DNA of 64,000 nucleotides from Limnobaculum allomyrinae (GTDB taxonomy: Bacteria > Pseudomonadota > Gammaproteobacteria > Enterobacterales > Enterobacteriaceae). The stretch spans positions 258,575 to 322,574 of the forward strand of contig NZ_JADRCR010000002.1 in the NCBI RefSeq assembly GCF_016649425.1, written 5' to 3'. Every line of letters begins with the position of its first letter. Position 1 is the first letter of the stretch. The notes beneath the pieces are model-generated. The model was not told where the DNA came from, ran no database searches, and saw only the letters and a program-made list of their open reading frames with translations. The position numbers and the translations under genes are program-made. Below, one piece after another: positions 8,144-17,623 of this stretch.

Positions 8144-8929
8144 CTATTTTTCCGGCGTGGAAATGTGGATCTCTACCTGCTGCTGTTTCAAATAGGAAGC
8201 CAACTGTACCGGCGGCATTTCATCGGTAAACAGGGCGGTTGCCTGATTTACATTACCAATCTCTACCGCCGCAGAGGCATGATATTTGGTGTGATCGGCC
8301 GCCAGTAACATATGGCGAGAATGGGCGATCATCGCTTTTACTATCGCCGCCTCATTGACATCGAACTCCAGAATGCTGCCGTCATTTTCAATAGCACCCA
8401 TACTGGTAATCAGATAGTCAGCGCGAAAGCCTTCAACAAAGGATACCGCGCTGGGGCCAATTATTCCGCCGTTATGGGGGCGAATGGTTCCACCGGGAAC
8501 CATCACTTCAAACGAGGTGTGTTTATACAGAATATGGGCCGCGCGCAGGCTATTGGTGATAACCCGTAAGTTTTTACGCACCTCCAGCGCTCTGGCGACG
8601 TGTTCTACCGTGGTACCAATGGTCATAAACAGCGTACAGCCATCCGGAATGTACTCGGCAATGCTGCGGGCAATGGCAATTTTCTCATTGGTATAGGAAA
8701 TTTCACGCTGTTCAAAAGCGGTATTCGTTACGCTGGAAGGGCGGCCCGCCCCGCCATGATGTCGGGAAATCAGCCCCAACTCGCTTAACTTACGGATATC
8801 TCGTCGCACTGTCTGAGTGGAAACATCTAAAATCTGTGCCAGATCTTCGATATTCATATAACCGTGTTCGGCTATCAGGGTAATCAGATGGTCATGCCTT
8901 GGATTACCCGTTAGTTCCGTCAATTCCAT
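8144..8929 (-). CDS. csqR: CsqR (YihW), DeoR-family regulator of sulfoquinovose genes
   Basis: The chosen start is ATG 8929 (MELTELTGNPRHD), preceded by GGGAGA at good spacing and matching the E. coli YihW start MSLTELTGN; an upstream in-frame ATG at 8953 has a poorer site. The 261-residue product has a DeoR helix-turn-helix (LAQILDVSTQTVRRDIRKL, about 30-48) and a sugar-phosphate-sensing DeoRC domain. E. coli CsqR binds the yihU-yihV intergenic region as a repressor, with SQ or its glycerol glycoside acting as inducer. Here it follows yihV by 48 bp on the same strand, as in E. coli, and a strong hairpin follows it. Identification rests on near-colinear similarity plus context. Confidence 0.93.
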   Translation of the reverse strand: MELTELTGNPRHDHLITLIAEHGYMNIEDLAQILDVSTQTVRRDIRKLSELGLISRHHGGAGRPSSVTNTAFEQREISYTNEKIAIARSIAEYIPDGCTLFMTIGTTVEHVARALEVRKNLRVITNSLRAAHILYKHTSFEVMVPGGTIRPHNGGIIGPSAVSFVEGFRADYLITSMGAIENDGSILEFDVNEAAIVKAMIAHSRHMLLAADHTKYHASAAVEIGNVNQATALFTDEMPPVQLASYLKQQQVEIHISTPEK

Positions 8930-8977
8930 CCTCTGTCTCCCATAAATTGACATCGCTTCGCTTACATGGTGACTATT

Positions 8978-9874
8978 CTATACACAAAGTGACAAAAAGG
9001 CGTCAGTTTGATGGCGATCCGGAATACCTGCCCGTCCCCCCGGCTGGGTACATTTTAGTGCAGCAACCGCATTGGCAAAGCGTACTGCCTGCGCCATCGG
9101 CTGTTTTTCTGCTATTGCCAAAGCCAGTGCACCGTGGAATACATCCCCGGCTCCGGTGGTGTCTACTACCTTTACGTTAAAACCTGGCTGATGCTGTAGT
9201 GCTTGCTGTTGCAGCCAAAAACAGCCGGATTTTCCTCTGGTCACATACACGGTTCCCGGTGTCATCTGATCTGCCTGCGTGAGCGCTTTTGTCACATCGT
9301 TCTCACCGGTAGCTTTGATTAATCCCGGTTCAGAAAAGGCCGCATGATCCGCCAACTGAATTAATGGCAGAATGTTTTGGGGAGTAATGTCGGCATCCAG
9401 TAAGGTAGGAACATCGGCCGCTCTGGCCTGAGTAAAGGCGTACTCTGCACCCTGATGCCAGCGAACATCCGCCAGTACCAGATCGTACTGGCTGAAATCA
9501 ATTTGCTTCATCCAGTCAGGCTCATAAGGAAGGTCAGGACTGGGGTGATTAATAATAATGCGTTCGCCTTGCTGATCCACCAGCACCGCCGATTGCGATG
9601 AGCGAGCCTGACTGAAGACTTTGGTCAGAGAGGTATTCACACCGGATGATTCCAGCTCTGACAACAGGGTTTTTCCTGCCGCATCATCACCTAACCTGCC
9701 GATGAAATCGACCTGCGCTCCGAGCCGTGCAATGGCAACCGCCGCTGTCGCTGCGGGCCCACCGCCGATCTCTTTATAGTCCTGTGCGACATATTTTCCA
9801 CCGCCATGGGGCAGCTTTTCCACGTAATACAGGCGGTCCTGAACCGCAATACCAATACAGGCGATCTTTATCAT
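8978..9874 (-). CDS. yihV: Sulfofructose kinase YihV
   Basis: The 298-residue PfkB-family kinase phosphorylates 6-deoxy-6-sulfofructose to its 1-phosphate with ATP, the second committed step of the sulfo-EMP pathway. It has the N-terminal glycine motif GGGPAATAA (37-45) and the PfkB signature DTTGAGDVFHGA near residue 240, whose Asp is the catalytic base. The sequence follows E. coli YihV (298 residues) from end to end, including QARSSQSA and GERIIINHPSPDL. It is divergent from yihU across 181 bp and cotranscribed with csqR, as in E. coli. The start has a clear GGAG site. Confidence 0.96.
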   Translation of the reverse strand: MIKIACIGIAVQDRLYYVEKLPHGGGKYVAQDYKEIGGGPAATAAVAIARLGAQVDFIGRLGDDAAGKTLLSELESSGVNTSLTKVFSQARSSQSAVLVDQQGERIIINHPSPDLPYEPDWMKQIDFSQYDLVLADVRWHQGAEYAFTQARAADVPTLLDADITPQNILPLIQLADHAAFSEPGLIKATGENDVTKALTQADQMTPGTVYVTRGKSGCFWLQQQALQHQPGFNVKVVDTTGAGDVFHGALALAIAEKQPMAQAVRFANAVAALKCTQPGGRAGIPDRHQTDAFLSLCV

Positions 9875-10055
9875 TGTCCGGCTCCTTTTTCATTATTGTC
9901 AGATATTGTCGTATTGCTGTCCATTTTAATTCAAATAAATGCTGAAAGAGTGATTCATGTCACTTTAATTACTTAAAATTACAAATAACATCAAATTCAA
10001 TTTTAAAAATGACAAAAACGAACAATTTCTATCAATAGTGATCAGGAGGTAGGGG
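9875..10055. promoter_or_regulatory. yihV-yihU divergent control region
   Basis: This region separates the two divergent SQ transcription units and corresponds to the CsqR-bound intergenic region of E. coli. A CRP-like palindrome GTGA-TTCATG-TCAC is at 9950-9963, centred about 100 bp before yihU. Several TGTC/GACA motifs (for example 9897, 9907, 9917, 10010) could be CsqR contacts, but no CsqR box can be assigned with certainty. The yihU ribosome site is a strong GGAGG. Confidence 0.55.
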
Positions 10056-10952
10056 ATGGCATTCGTAGCATTTATTGGATTGGGACAGATGGGCGCTCCG
10101 ATGGCCGCCAACCTGATTAAAAAAGGGCATCAGCTCAGTGTGTATGACGTTAACCGTCAGGCGGTTGAGGTGTTAACTGGCCTGGGGGCAAAAGGTGCTG
10201 ATAGCCCATCGGCTGCGGCTTCAGGTGCGGAGTTCGTGATTACTATGCTGCCGAATGGTGATTTGGTTGAGCAGGTGCTGTTTGGCGAGAGCGGGGTGAC
10301 TGAGTCGCTGTCAAAACAGGCACTGGTGATTGATATGTCCACTATTCATCCATTACAGAGCGATCGTTTGTGTCAAAAAATGTCACAACAGGGTTTCAGC
10401 TATATGGACGCACCGGTAGGGCGCACTTCTGACCATGCGATTGCCGGTACGTTGTTGATTTTAGCCGGAGGAACGGAGGCGCAGGTAGAAAAAGCTAAAC
10501 CGGTTCTGATGTGTATGGGCTCTGAGCTTATCAATGCGGGTGGGCCAGGAATGGGTATCCGCGTCAAGCTGATTAATAACTATATGAGTATTGCCTTAAA
10601 TGCCCTGTCAGCGGAAGCGGCAGTGCTGTGTGAGGCTTTAGGCCTTTCTTTCGATGTGGCGCTTCAGGTTATGAGTGGAACGCCAGCAGGAAAAGGCCAC
10701 TTCACGACTTCCTGGCCAAACAAAGTGTTAAAGGGAGATCTTTCGCCCGCTTTTATGATCGATTTGGCACACAAAGATCTGGGTATTGCGCTGGACGTTG
10801 CCAATCAGTTCCATGTTCCGATGCCGCTCGGTGCCGCTTCCCGTGAAGTTTACAATCAGGCTCGCGCAGCAGGCCGTGGCCGTGAAGACTGGACTGCGAT
10901 TTTAGAGCAGGTTCGTATCTGTGCCGGACTGACCCCAAAAATAAAGCAGTAA
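10056..10952 (+). CDS. yihU: Sulfolactaldehyde reductase YihU
   Basis: The 298-residue protein belongs to the beta-hydroxyacid dehydrogenase family. It reduces 3-sulfolactaldehyde with NADH to 2,3-dihydroxypropane-1-sulfonate (DHPS), the excreted end product of the sulfo-EMP pathway. The N-terminal Rossmann motif is [12 protein letters not shown] (6-17), and the catalytic Lys is K171 in RVKLINNY, the same number as in E. coli YihU. The rest, including GRTS and the C-terminal [20 protein letters not shown] region, is almost identical to E. coli. It is the first gene of the plus-strand SQ operon, 22 bp before yihT. Confidence 0.97.
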   Translation: MAFVAFIGLGQMGAPMAANLIKKGHQLSVYDVNRQAVEVLTGLGAKGADSPSAAASGAEFVITMLPNGDLVEQVLFGESGVTESLSKQALVIDMSTIHPLQSDRLCQKMSQQGFSYMDAPVGRTSDHAIAGTLLILAGGTEAQVEKAKPVLMCMGSELINAGGPGMGIRVKLINNYMSIALNALSAEAAVLCEALGLSFDVALQVMSGTPAGKGHFTTSWPNKVLKGDLSPAFMIDLAHKDLGIALDVANQFHVPMPLGAASREVYNQARAAGRGREDWTAILEQVRICAGLTPKIKQ

Positions 10953-10974
10953 TGAATTAACTAAGGATATATGA

Positions 10975-11853
10975 ATGAACAACTACACCATCAAAGATAT
11001 TACTCGACCATCCGGCGGTTTTGCCATGCTGGCTGTTGACCAAAGGGAAGCCATGCGCTTGATGTTTATTGCTGCGGGGGTGAAGGCTCCCGTTACCGAT
11101 CAAATGCTAACAGATTTCAAAGTTAACGCGGCTAAAACGTTATCGCCTTATGCTTCGGCCATTCTGGTGGATCAACAATTTTGCTACAGGCAAGTGGTTG
11201 AGCAAAACGCCATTGCAAAAAGCTGTTCAATGATCGTTGCTGTGGATGAGTTTATTCCGGGGAATGGGATTCCTGTAGATAGCGTGGTGATTGATAAACG
11301 TGTCGATCCTCAAGCGGTGAGAAAAGATGGCGGAAAAGCGCTGAAGCTATTGGTGTTATGGCGTAGTGATGAGGATCCACAACAGCGTCTTAGTATGGTT
11401 AAGGAGTTTAATCAATTGTGTCACGCCAATGGGTTAGTGAGCATTATTGAACCCGTTGTTCGGCCACCGCGTCGTGGCGATCAGTTTGATCGTGAACAGG
11501 CCATTATCGATGCAGCAAAGGAGCTGGGTGATAGCGGTGCCGATCTTTATAAAGTGGAAATGCCGTTGTCCGGTAAAGGTTCACAACAGGAGCTTCTTAC
11601 CGCGTCGCAAAAGCTCAATGAGCATATCAATATGCCTTGGGTCATCCTCTCTTCCGGTGTTGATGAAAAACTGTTTCCCCGCGCAGTTAGCGTTGCTATG
11701 ACCGCCGGAGCTTCGGGTTTTCTGGCGGGGCGTGCCGTATGGTCATCGGTGGTTGGCTTACCGGACACAGAATTGATGCTAAGAGATGTTTCGGTACCTA
11801 AGCTACAGCGTTTAGGTGAGATTGTTGATGAAATGATGGCTCGCCGTCGCTAA
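10975..11853 (+). CDS. yihT: Sulfofructosephosphate aldolase YihT
   Basis: The 292-residue class I aldolase splits 6-deoxy-6-sulfofructose-1-phosphate into dihydroxyacetone phosphate, which enters glycolysis, and 3-sulfolactaldehyde. The Schiff-base lysine is K193 in the motif LYKVEMP, the same position as in E. coli Yih[11 protein letters not shown] near the N-terminus and [13 protein letters not shown] near 228 also match. Length equals the E. coli enzyme. It is in the middle of a tight operon, with yihS starting 16 bp downstream. Confidence 0.97.
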   Translation: MNNYTIKDITRPSGGFAMLAVDQREAMRLMFIAAGVKAPVTDQMLTDFKVNAAKTLSPYASAILVDQQFCYRQVVEQNAIAKSCSMIVAVDEFIPGNGIPVDSVVIDKRVDPQAVRKDGGKALKLLVLWRSDEDPQQRLSMVKEFNQLCHANGLVSIIEPVVRPPRRGDQFDREQAIIDAAKELGDSGADLYKVEMPLSGKGSQQELLTASQKLNEHINMPWVILSSGVDEKLFPRAVSVAMTAGASGFLAGRAVWSSVVGLPDTELMLRDVSVPKLQRLGEIVDEMMARRR

Positions 11854-11869
11854 TTGAGGAGGCTGAATA

Positions 11870-13111
11870 ATGAAATGGTTTAATACGTTGAGCCATAACC
11901 GCTGGCTGGAGCAAGAGACTGACCGAATCTTTGATTTTGGTAAAAAGGCGGCAGTGCCTACTGGATTTGGCTGGTTGGGTAATAACGGTCAGGTCAGAGC
12001 GGAAATGGGAACCCATCTGTGGATCACGGCTCGTATGCTGCATGTTTATTCCGTTGCTGCATCAATGGGGCGCCCTGGCGCATATCAACTGGTTGATCAT
12101 GGTATTAAGGCGCTTAATGGTGTCCTGTCAGATAAGCAATATGGCGGTTGGTACGCTTGTGTTAACGATGAAGGAATCGTCGATGCATCCAAACAGGGAT
12201 ATCAGCATTTCTTTGTTTTACTGGGTGCAGCCAGCGCTGTGACCACCGGACATCCTGAGGCTCGAAAATTACTGGATGAGGCTATTACGGTTATCGAAAA
12301 ATACTTCTGGAGTGAACAAGAGCAAATGTGTCTGGAGTCATGGGACCAGGCATTCAGCCAAACGGAAGATTATCGTGGTGGCAATGCCAATATGCATGCC
12401 GTAGAAGCCTTTTTGATTGTTTATGACGTTACTCACGATCGTAAATGGCTCGATCGCGCACTGCGTATTACCTCGGTGATTATTCATGATGTTGCCAGAC
12501 GTGGTGAGTATCGCGTCAATGAACACTTCGATGCGCAATGGAATCCGATTCGGGATTACAACAAAGAAAATCCTGCCCATCGTTTTCGTGCTTACGGCGG
12601 AACGCCGGGGCATTGGATTGAATGGGCTCGTCTGATGTTACACCTTCGTGCAGCGTTAGAAGCTCGTTTTGAAACACCACCGGATTGGTTATTAGACGAT
12701 GCGAAAGGTTTATTCCACGCCACAATCCGGGATGCCTGGGCGCCAGATGGGGCCGATGGCTTTGTTTATTCTGTTGACTGGGATGGGAAACCGATTGTAC
12801 GTGAAAGAGTTCGCTGGCCCGTTGTTGAAGCCATGGGTACGGCTTATGCCCTTTATTCCGTTACCGGAGATACAGAATATGAAGATTGGTACCAGAAATG
12901 GTGGGACTACTGCATCGAATACTTAATGGACTATGAAAATGGTTCATGGTGGCAAGAGTTGGATACTGACAACAAAGTCACTACCAAAGTATGGGATGGC
13001 AAGCAGGACATTTACCATCTGCTGCACTGTTTAGTGATTCCAAGATTGCCGCTTGCACCAGGTTTAGCACCTGCTGTCGCCGCCGGATTATTGGATATAA
13101 ACGCCCGGTAA
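11870..13111 (+). CDS. yihS: Sulfoquinovose isomerase YihS
   Basis: The 413-residue protein is an (alpha/alpha)6-barrel aldose-ketose isomerase of the N-acylglucosamine 2-epimerase superfamily. It converts sulfoquinovose to 6-deoxy-6-sulfofructose. The catalytic set known from the E. coli and Salmonella enzymes is present at identical numbers: H176 in NMHAVEAF, H248 and E251 in GHWIEWA, and H383 in DIYHLLHC. The ribosome site GAGGAGG is strong. The gene sits 16 bp after yihT. Confidence 0.97.
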   Translation: MKWFNTLSHNRWLEQETDRIFDFGKKAAVPTGFGWLGNNGQVRAEMGTHLWITARMLHVYSVAASMGRPGAYQLVDHGIKALNGVLSDKQYGGWYACVNDEGIVDASKQGYQHFFVLLGAASAVTTGHPEARKLLDEAITVIEKYFWSEQEQMCLESWDQAFSQTEDYRGGNANMHAVEAFLIVYDVTHDRKWLDRALRITSVIIHDVARRGEYRVNEHFDAQWNPIRDYNKENPAHRFRAYGGTPGHWIEWARLMLHLRAALEARFETPPDWLLDDAKGLFHATIRDAWAPDGADGFVYSVDWDGKPIVRERVRWPVVEAMGTAYALYSVTGDTEYEDWYQKWWDYCIEYLMDYENGSWWQELDTDNKVTTKVWDGKQDIYHLLHCLVIPRLPLAPGLAPAVAAGLLDINAR

Positions 13112-13138
13112 ATACGGTATTTCTCAAGGATGTCAGCG

Positions 13139-14071
13139 ATGCACAGTAGTGGAAAAACAATCGTACTCGTTGCGGGTCATTATCAGGCAAAAATCGTTTC
13201 TGTTGGGGCTGGTATTGCCGAACTGACTCATTACCAACGTCATTTAGTGATACCGCATAAACCAGAAGAGATGCCATTAGCGCATATGGGAAAAGTATTA
13301 ATTCCCTGGCCTAATCGCGTTGCCAATGGTTGCTACCAACACGATGGTGTCGTATTTAAGCTTCCCATTAATGATCACGATTCAAATTCTGCTATTCATG
13401 GTTTCTTAGCCTGGCGTGACTGGCAAGTGACGGAACAAACGGGCACCTCAGTCACCTTAACGGCCTATTTGCCACCGAGCTATGGTTATCCCTTTATGCT
13501 GATGTCAACAGTGACTTATCAACTGGATGCAGAAGCTGGTTTAGCTGCTTATATCACAACAAAAAATATCGATGATAAATCAGCGCCTTATGGCGTTGGT
13601 GTCCATCCCTATCTAACCTGCAATCTGGATAACGTCGATAACTATCAACTGACCATTCCTGCCCGCCAGGTGCTGACAGTTGATCAACCGCTTAATCCTT
13701 CACACCTAATCACTACTGATGAATTGGGTTTGAATTTTTTAACGGCAAAGCCAGTAGGCGCACTCAGGATTGACCATACGTTTAAAACCGTTATGCCTGA
13801 GTTGTCGTCCTCCAAGTGGGAGGTCGTAATAACCAGCCAGCAGCAGGATATGTCGGTTTACTTACGCTCAGATCAACCCTGGCTACAGGTTTACACGGGC
13901 GACAAATTAAATCGGATAGGGCTGGCAGTAGAGCCAATGAGCTGCCCACCGAATGCGTTTAATTCCAGAGTTGACTTAATTTCGCTTGCGCCAGACGAGT
14001 CGCATCATCTGTTTTTTGCTATCGGCAGTAAACAAAACCCAAAAAGCGGATGCGAGCATAACTGGCACTAA
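13139..14071 (+). CDS. yihR: Aldose-1-epimerase family protein YihR (SQ mutarotase)
   Basis: The 310-residue protein has the galactose mutarotase-like fold. The general-acid His is probably in GVHPYLTCN and the general-base Glu in AVEPMSCPPNAFN. In the SQ pathway this family is thought to interconvert anomers of SQ after YihQ releases it. Start: ATG 13139 is about 8 nt after AAGGA, whereas the upstream ATG at 13130 abuts that site and is less likely. It lies 27 bp after yihS and 38 bp before yihQ. It is more diverged from E. coli than its neighbours, especially near the N-terminus. Confidence 0.9.
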   Translation: MHSSGKTIVLVAGHYQAKIVSVGAGIAELTHYQRHLVIPHKPEEMPLAHMGKVLIPWPNRVANGCYQHDGVVFKLPINDHDSNSAIHGFLAWRDWQVTEQTGTSVTLTAYLPPSYGYPFMLMSTVTYQLDAEAGLAAYITTKNIDDKSAPYGVGVHPYLTCNLDNVDNYQLTIPARQVLTVDQPLNPSHLITTDELGLNFLTAKPVGALRIDHTFKTVMPELSSSKWEVVITSQQQDMSVYLRSDQPWLQVYTGDKLNRIGLAVEPMSCPPNAFNSRVDLISLAPDESHHLFFAIGSKQNPKSGCEHNWH

Positions 14072-14109
14072 CAATATCAATAAGATATTCCAATTTTATG
14101 GAGGTTATA

Positions 14110-16146
14110 GTGGATTCACTACAACATAATTTGTCTGGTCTCGAGCTAACGCCATTAGATAATGGATTTTTGTTAACTTATCAACAACGTATTATTTTGC
14201 GTCATACGGTACAAGCCCCCTGCTTATGGGTTGGCGGTGGGGAAGCGGACATAGAAATGTTTCGCGGTAATTTTAATATTAAAGACCGTCTGAATGAAAA
14301 AATTGCTCTCACTGATACCGTTATTACCAGGCAGCCAGAAGGCTGGACGGTGCACTTTAGTCGGGGAGAATCGCTTGGTACGACGCTTGTTATTACCACC
14401 GATGAACAGGGGCGCCTGAAAATCACGTTGCAAAACGATGATAAGACACACAACCGCATTTGGCTGAGACTGGCAGCGAAGTCAGAGGATCATATTTACG
14501 GATGTGGCGAACAATTCTCATACTTTGATTTACGAGGCAAACCATTCCCATTGTGGACCAGCGAACAGGGAGTAGGGCGCAATAAGCAAACTTACGTTAC
14601 CTGGCTGGCGGATTGCAAAGAGAATGCGGGCGGCGATTATTACTGGACTTTCTTCCCGCAACCAACCTTTGTCAGTACCCAGAAATATTACTGCCACGTT
14701 GATAATAGCTGTTACATGAACTTCGATTTCAGCCATCCGGATTATCACGAACTGGCACTGTGGGAAGATAACGCGACCCTGCGTTTCGAATGCGCCGACA
14801 GCTACATTAATCTGCTGGAAAAACTGACCGCATTGCTGGGTCGTCAGCCTGAGCTACCTGACTGGGTTTATGACGGCGTAACGCTGGGTATTCAGGGGGG
14901 CACTGAAGTTTGCCAGCAAAAACTTGATGTTATGCGCAACGGTGGCGTGAAGGTCAATGGAATCTGGGCTCAGGACTGGTCTGGCATCCGCATGACTTCG
15001 TTTGGTAAACGGGTCATGTGGAACTGGAAGTGGAATAGCGATCTCTACCCGCAATTGGATGCACGCATTCAACAATGGAATAGCCAAGGTGTGCAGTTCC
15101 TTGCTTATATTAACCCTTACGTTGCCAGCGATCGCGACCTGTGTGAAGAAGCGTCGAAACGCGGTTATCTGACGAAAGATGCCAACGGCGGGGATTATCA
15201 CGTTGAGTTTGGTGAGTTCTATGGCGGGGTTGTCGATCTCACTAACCCTGAAGCCTATGACTGGTTTAAAGGGGGGATTAAAAAGAATTTGATTGAGCTG
15301 GGCTGCGGCGGTTGGATGGCTGACTTTGGTGAATACCTGCCAACCGACACTTATCTGTATAACGGCGTCAGTGCGGAAATTATGCATAACGCCTGGCCAG
15401 CATTGTGGGCGAAGTGTAACTATGAAGCGTTACAGGAGACTGGTAAGCTCGGTGAAATCCTGTTCTTTATGCGTGCCGGTTACACCCATAGTCAGAAATA
15501 TTCGGTAATGATGTGGGCGGGTGACCAGAACGTAGACTGGAGCCTTGATGATGGGCCGGCTTCTGTTATCCCTGCGGCTCTCTCTTTAGCCATGAGCGGA
15601 CATGGTTTACATCATAGCGATATTGGCGGTTATACCACCCTGTTTGATATGAAACGGACTAAAGAGCTGCTGCTGCGTTGGTGTGATTTTAGTGCTTTCA
15701 CACCGATGATGCGTACTCACGAAGGCAACCGACCCGGCGATAACTGGCAGTTTGACAGCGATGCTGAAACCATTGCTCACTTCGCACGAATGACGACGGT
15801 GTTTACCACACTGAAACCTTATATCAAACAGGCGGTAGCGCAAAACGCCCAAACGGGTTTACCAGTGATGCGACCGCTTTTCCTGCATTACGAAGATGAT
15901 GCTCATACCTACACGCTGAAATACCAGTACCTTTTCGGTCGCGATCTGCTGGTTGCTCCTGTGTATGAAGAGAATGTTGATACATGGTCGCTGTATCTTC
16001 CACAGGATAGCTGGATCAATATCTGGACCGGAGACACACACCAGGGTGGTGAAATAACAATAGATGCACCTATTGGTCAACCACCGGTGTTTTACCGGGC
16101 AAACAGCGAGTGGGCTGCGCTGTTTGGTTCATTACGTCATATCTGA
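14110..16146 (+). CDS. yihQ: Sulfoquinovosidase YihQ (GH31)
   Basis: This glycoside hydrolase family 31 enzyme releases SQ from sulfoquinovosyl glycerol and related glycosides. I place the start at GTG 14110, five nt after TGGAGG, rather than at ATG 14098, which overlaps that site. With this start the protein has 678 residues, as in E. coli, and the catalytic residues fall exactly on E. coli numbers: nucleophile D405 in WMADFGEYLP and acid/base D472 in WAGDQNVDW. The sulfonate-binding segment AQDWSGIRM...RVMWNWKWN is intact. No signal peptide is visible, so it acts in the cytoplasm. Confidence 0.97.
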   Translation: MDSLQHNLSGLELTPLDNGFLLTYQQRIILRHTVQAPCLWVGGGEADIEMFRGNFNIKDRLNEKIALTDTVITRQPEGWTVHFSRGESLGTTLVITTDEQGRLKITLQNDDKTHNRIWLRLAAKSEDHIYGCGEQFSYFDLRGKPFPLWTSEQGVGRNKQTYVTWLADCKENAGGDYYWTFFPQPTFVSTQKYYCHVDNSCYMNFDFSHPDYHELALWEDNATLRFECADSYINLLEKLTALLGRQPELPDWVYDGVTLGIQGGTEVCQQKLDVMRNGGVKVNGIWAQDWSGIRMTSFGKRVMWNWKWNSDLYPQLDARIQQWNSQGVQFLAYINPYVASDRDLCEEASKRGYLTKDANGGDYHVEFGEFYGGVVDLTNPEAYDWFKGGIKKNLIELGCGGWMADFGEYLPTDTYLYNGVSAEIMHNAWPALWAKCNYEALQETGKLGEILFFMRAGYTHSQKYSVMMWAGDQNVDWSLDDGPASVIPAALSLAMSGHGLHHSDIGGYTTLFDMKRTKELLLRWCDFSAFTPMMRTHEGNRPGDNWQFDSDAETIAHFARMTTVFTTLKPYIKQAVAQNAQTGLPVMRPLFLHYEDDAHTYTLKYQYLFGRDLLVAPVYEENVDTWSLYLPQDSWINIWTGDTHQGGEITIDAPIGQPPVFYRANSEWAALFGSLRHI

Positions 16147-16153
16147 TAAGGCT

Positions 16154-16179
16154 AGCTCATCGGTGTGAACCGATGAGCT
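16154..16179 (+). repeat. Intercistronic hairpin yihQ-yihP
   Basis: AGCTCATCGGT and ACCGATGAGCT form a perfect 11-bp stem closed by a GTGA (GNRA) tetraloop in the 47-bp gap before yihP. There is no T tract, so mRNA stabilisation or differential decay is more likely than termination. Confidence 0.6.
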
Positions 16180-16193
16180 GAAGGAGAATTATA

Positions 16194-17576
16194 ATGAGTC
16201 AAACTTCGACAGATCCGGCTACTCTACGTTTACCGTTCAAAGAAAAATTAGCTTATGGTATGGGGGATTTAGGATCCAATATCTTGTTAGATATTGGTAC
16301 GTTATACCTACTGAAGTTCTATACCGATGTTCTTGAGTTGCCGGGGACATATGGTGGCATCATCTTCCTGATTGCTAAGTTCTTTACTGCCTTTACCGAT
16401 ATGGGAACCGGCATTATGCTGGACTCCCGGCGTAAAATTGGCCCTAAAGGTAAGTTTCGTCCTTTCGTGTTATATGCCGCATTCCCTGTGACGCTATTGG
16501 CCATCGCTAACTTTGTCGGCACACCGTTTGAGATAACCGGTAAAACCATCATGGCAACGCTGCTGTTTATGATGTATGGATTGTTCTTCAGCATGATGAA
16601 CTGTTCTTACGGCGCGATGGTGCCTGCTATTACTAAAAATCCGAATGAACGAGCCTCACTGGCCGCATGGCGACAGGGCGGTGCCACGCTCGGCTTGCTT
16701 CTATGTACCGTGGGGTTTGTGCCGGTAATGAACCTGATTGAGGGGAATCCGCAGCTTAGCTATATTTTTGCCGCCACGCTGTTTTCTCTGTTTGGTCTGT
16801 TCTTTATGTGGTGGTGTTTTGCGGGTGTGAAAGAACGCTACGTCGAAACTCAACCGGCTAATACCGCGCAAAAACCAGGACTGTTGCAATCCTTTCGGGC
16901 TATAGCCGGTAACCGTCCTCTTTTTATCCTGTGTATTGCCAACCTGTGCACGTTGGGGGCATTTAACGTCAAACTTGCTATTCAGGTTTATTACACCCAA
17001 TACGTACTGAATGACCCCATTTTGCTCTCTTACATGGGTTTTTTCAGTATGGGGTGTATTTTCATTGGCGTATTTTTAATGCCTGGCGCAGTGCGGCGGT
17101 TCGGTAAGAAAAAGGTCTATATCGGTGGGCTGTCTGTTTGGATCATCGGCGATCTCATGAACTACTTCTTCGGTGGTGATTCCGTGAGTTTTATCGGTTT
17201 CTCCTGTCTGGCGTTTTTTGGCTCAGCTTTTGTGAATAGCCTGAACTGGGCACTGGTTTCCGATACGGTGGAGTATGGGGAGTGGCGTACGGGGGTGCGT
17301 TCAGAAGGCACGGTGTATACCGGTTTCACCTTCTTCCGCAAAGTTTCACAGGCCCTGGCAGGTTTCTTTCCCGGTTGGATGCTGACACAAATTGGTTATG
17401 TTCCAAATGTGGTTCAGTCGGCCAGCACTCAGGAAGGTTTACGCCAATTGATCTTCATTTATCCTTGCGTTCTGGCGGCGATCACCATTGTGGCGATGGG
17501 GTGTTTCTATAACCTCAACGAAAAAATGTACGTTCGCATCATTGCAGAGATAGATTCTCGTAAACGTATGGCGTAA
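16194..17576 (+). CDS. yihP: GPH-family sugar-sulfonate transporter YihP
   Basis: The 460-residue inner-membrane protein has 12 predicted transmembrane segments and belongs to the glycoside-pentoside-hexuronide:cation symporter family (MelB-like). The DMGTGIMLDSRRKIGPKGKFRPF loop is typical. It follows E. coli YihP from MSQTSTDPATLRLPFKEK onward. In E. coli it is a proposed transporter for SQ or DHPS, and export of DHPS has been suggested; the direction is not proven by sequence. It is in the SQ operon, followed at 47 bp by its paralogue yihO. Confidence 0.95.
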   Translation: MSQTSTDPATLRLPFKEKLAYGMGDLGSNILLDIGTLYLLKFYTDVLELPGTYGGIIFLIAKFFTAFTDMGTGIMLDSRRKIGPKGKFRPFVLYAAFPVTLLAIANFVGTPFEITGKTIMATLLFMMYGLFFSMMNCSYGAMVPAITKNPNERASLAAWRQGGATLGLLLCTVGFVPVMNLIEGNPQLSYIFAATLFSLFGLFFMWWCFAGVKERYVETQPANTAQKPGLLQSFRAIAGNRPLFILCIANLCTLGAFNVKLAIQVYYTQYVLNDPILLSYMGFFSMGCIFIGVFLMPGAVRRFGKKKVYIGGLSVWIIGDLMNYFFGGDSVSFIGFSCLAFFGSAFVNSLNWALVSDTVEYGEWRTGVRSEGTVYTGFTFFRKVSQALAGFFPGWMLTQIGYVPNVVQSASTQEGLRQLIFIYPCVLAAITIVAMGCFYNLNEKMYVRIIAEIDSRKRMA

Positions 17577-17589
17577 TGCATTCAATATG

Positions 17590-17612
17590 ATGGCGCCTGT
17601 TATGGGCGCCAT
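17590..17612 (+). repeat. Intercistronic hairpin yihP-yihO
   Basis: ATGGCGCC and GGCGCCAT form an 8-bp perfect stem with a 7-nt loop between yihP and yihO. No T tract follows. It resembles in position the hairpin between yihQ and yihP. Confidence 0.5.
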
Positions 17613-17623
17613 GAGGATCGATT

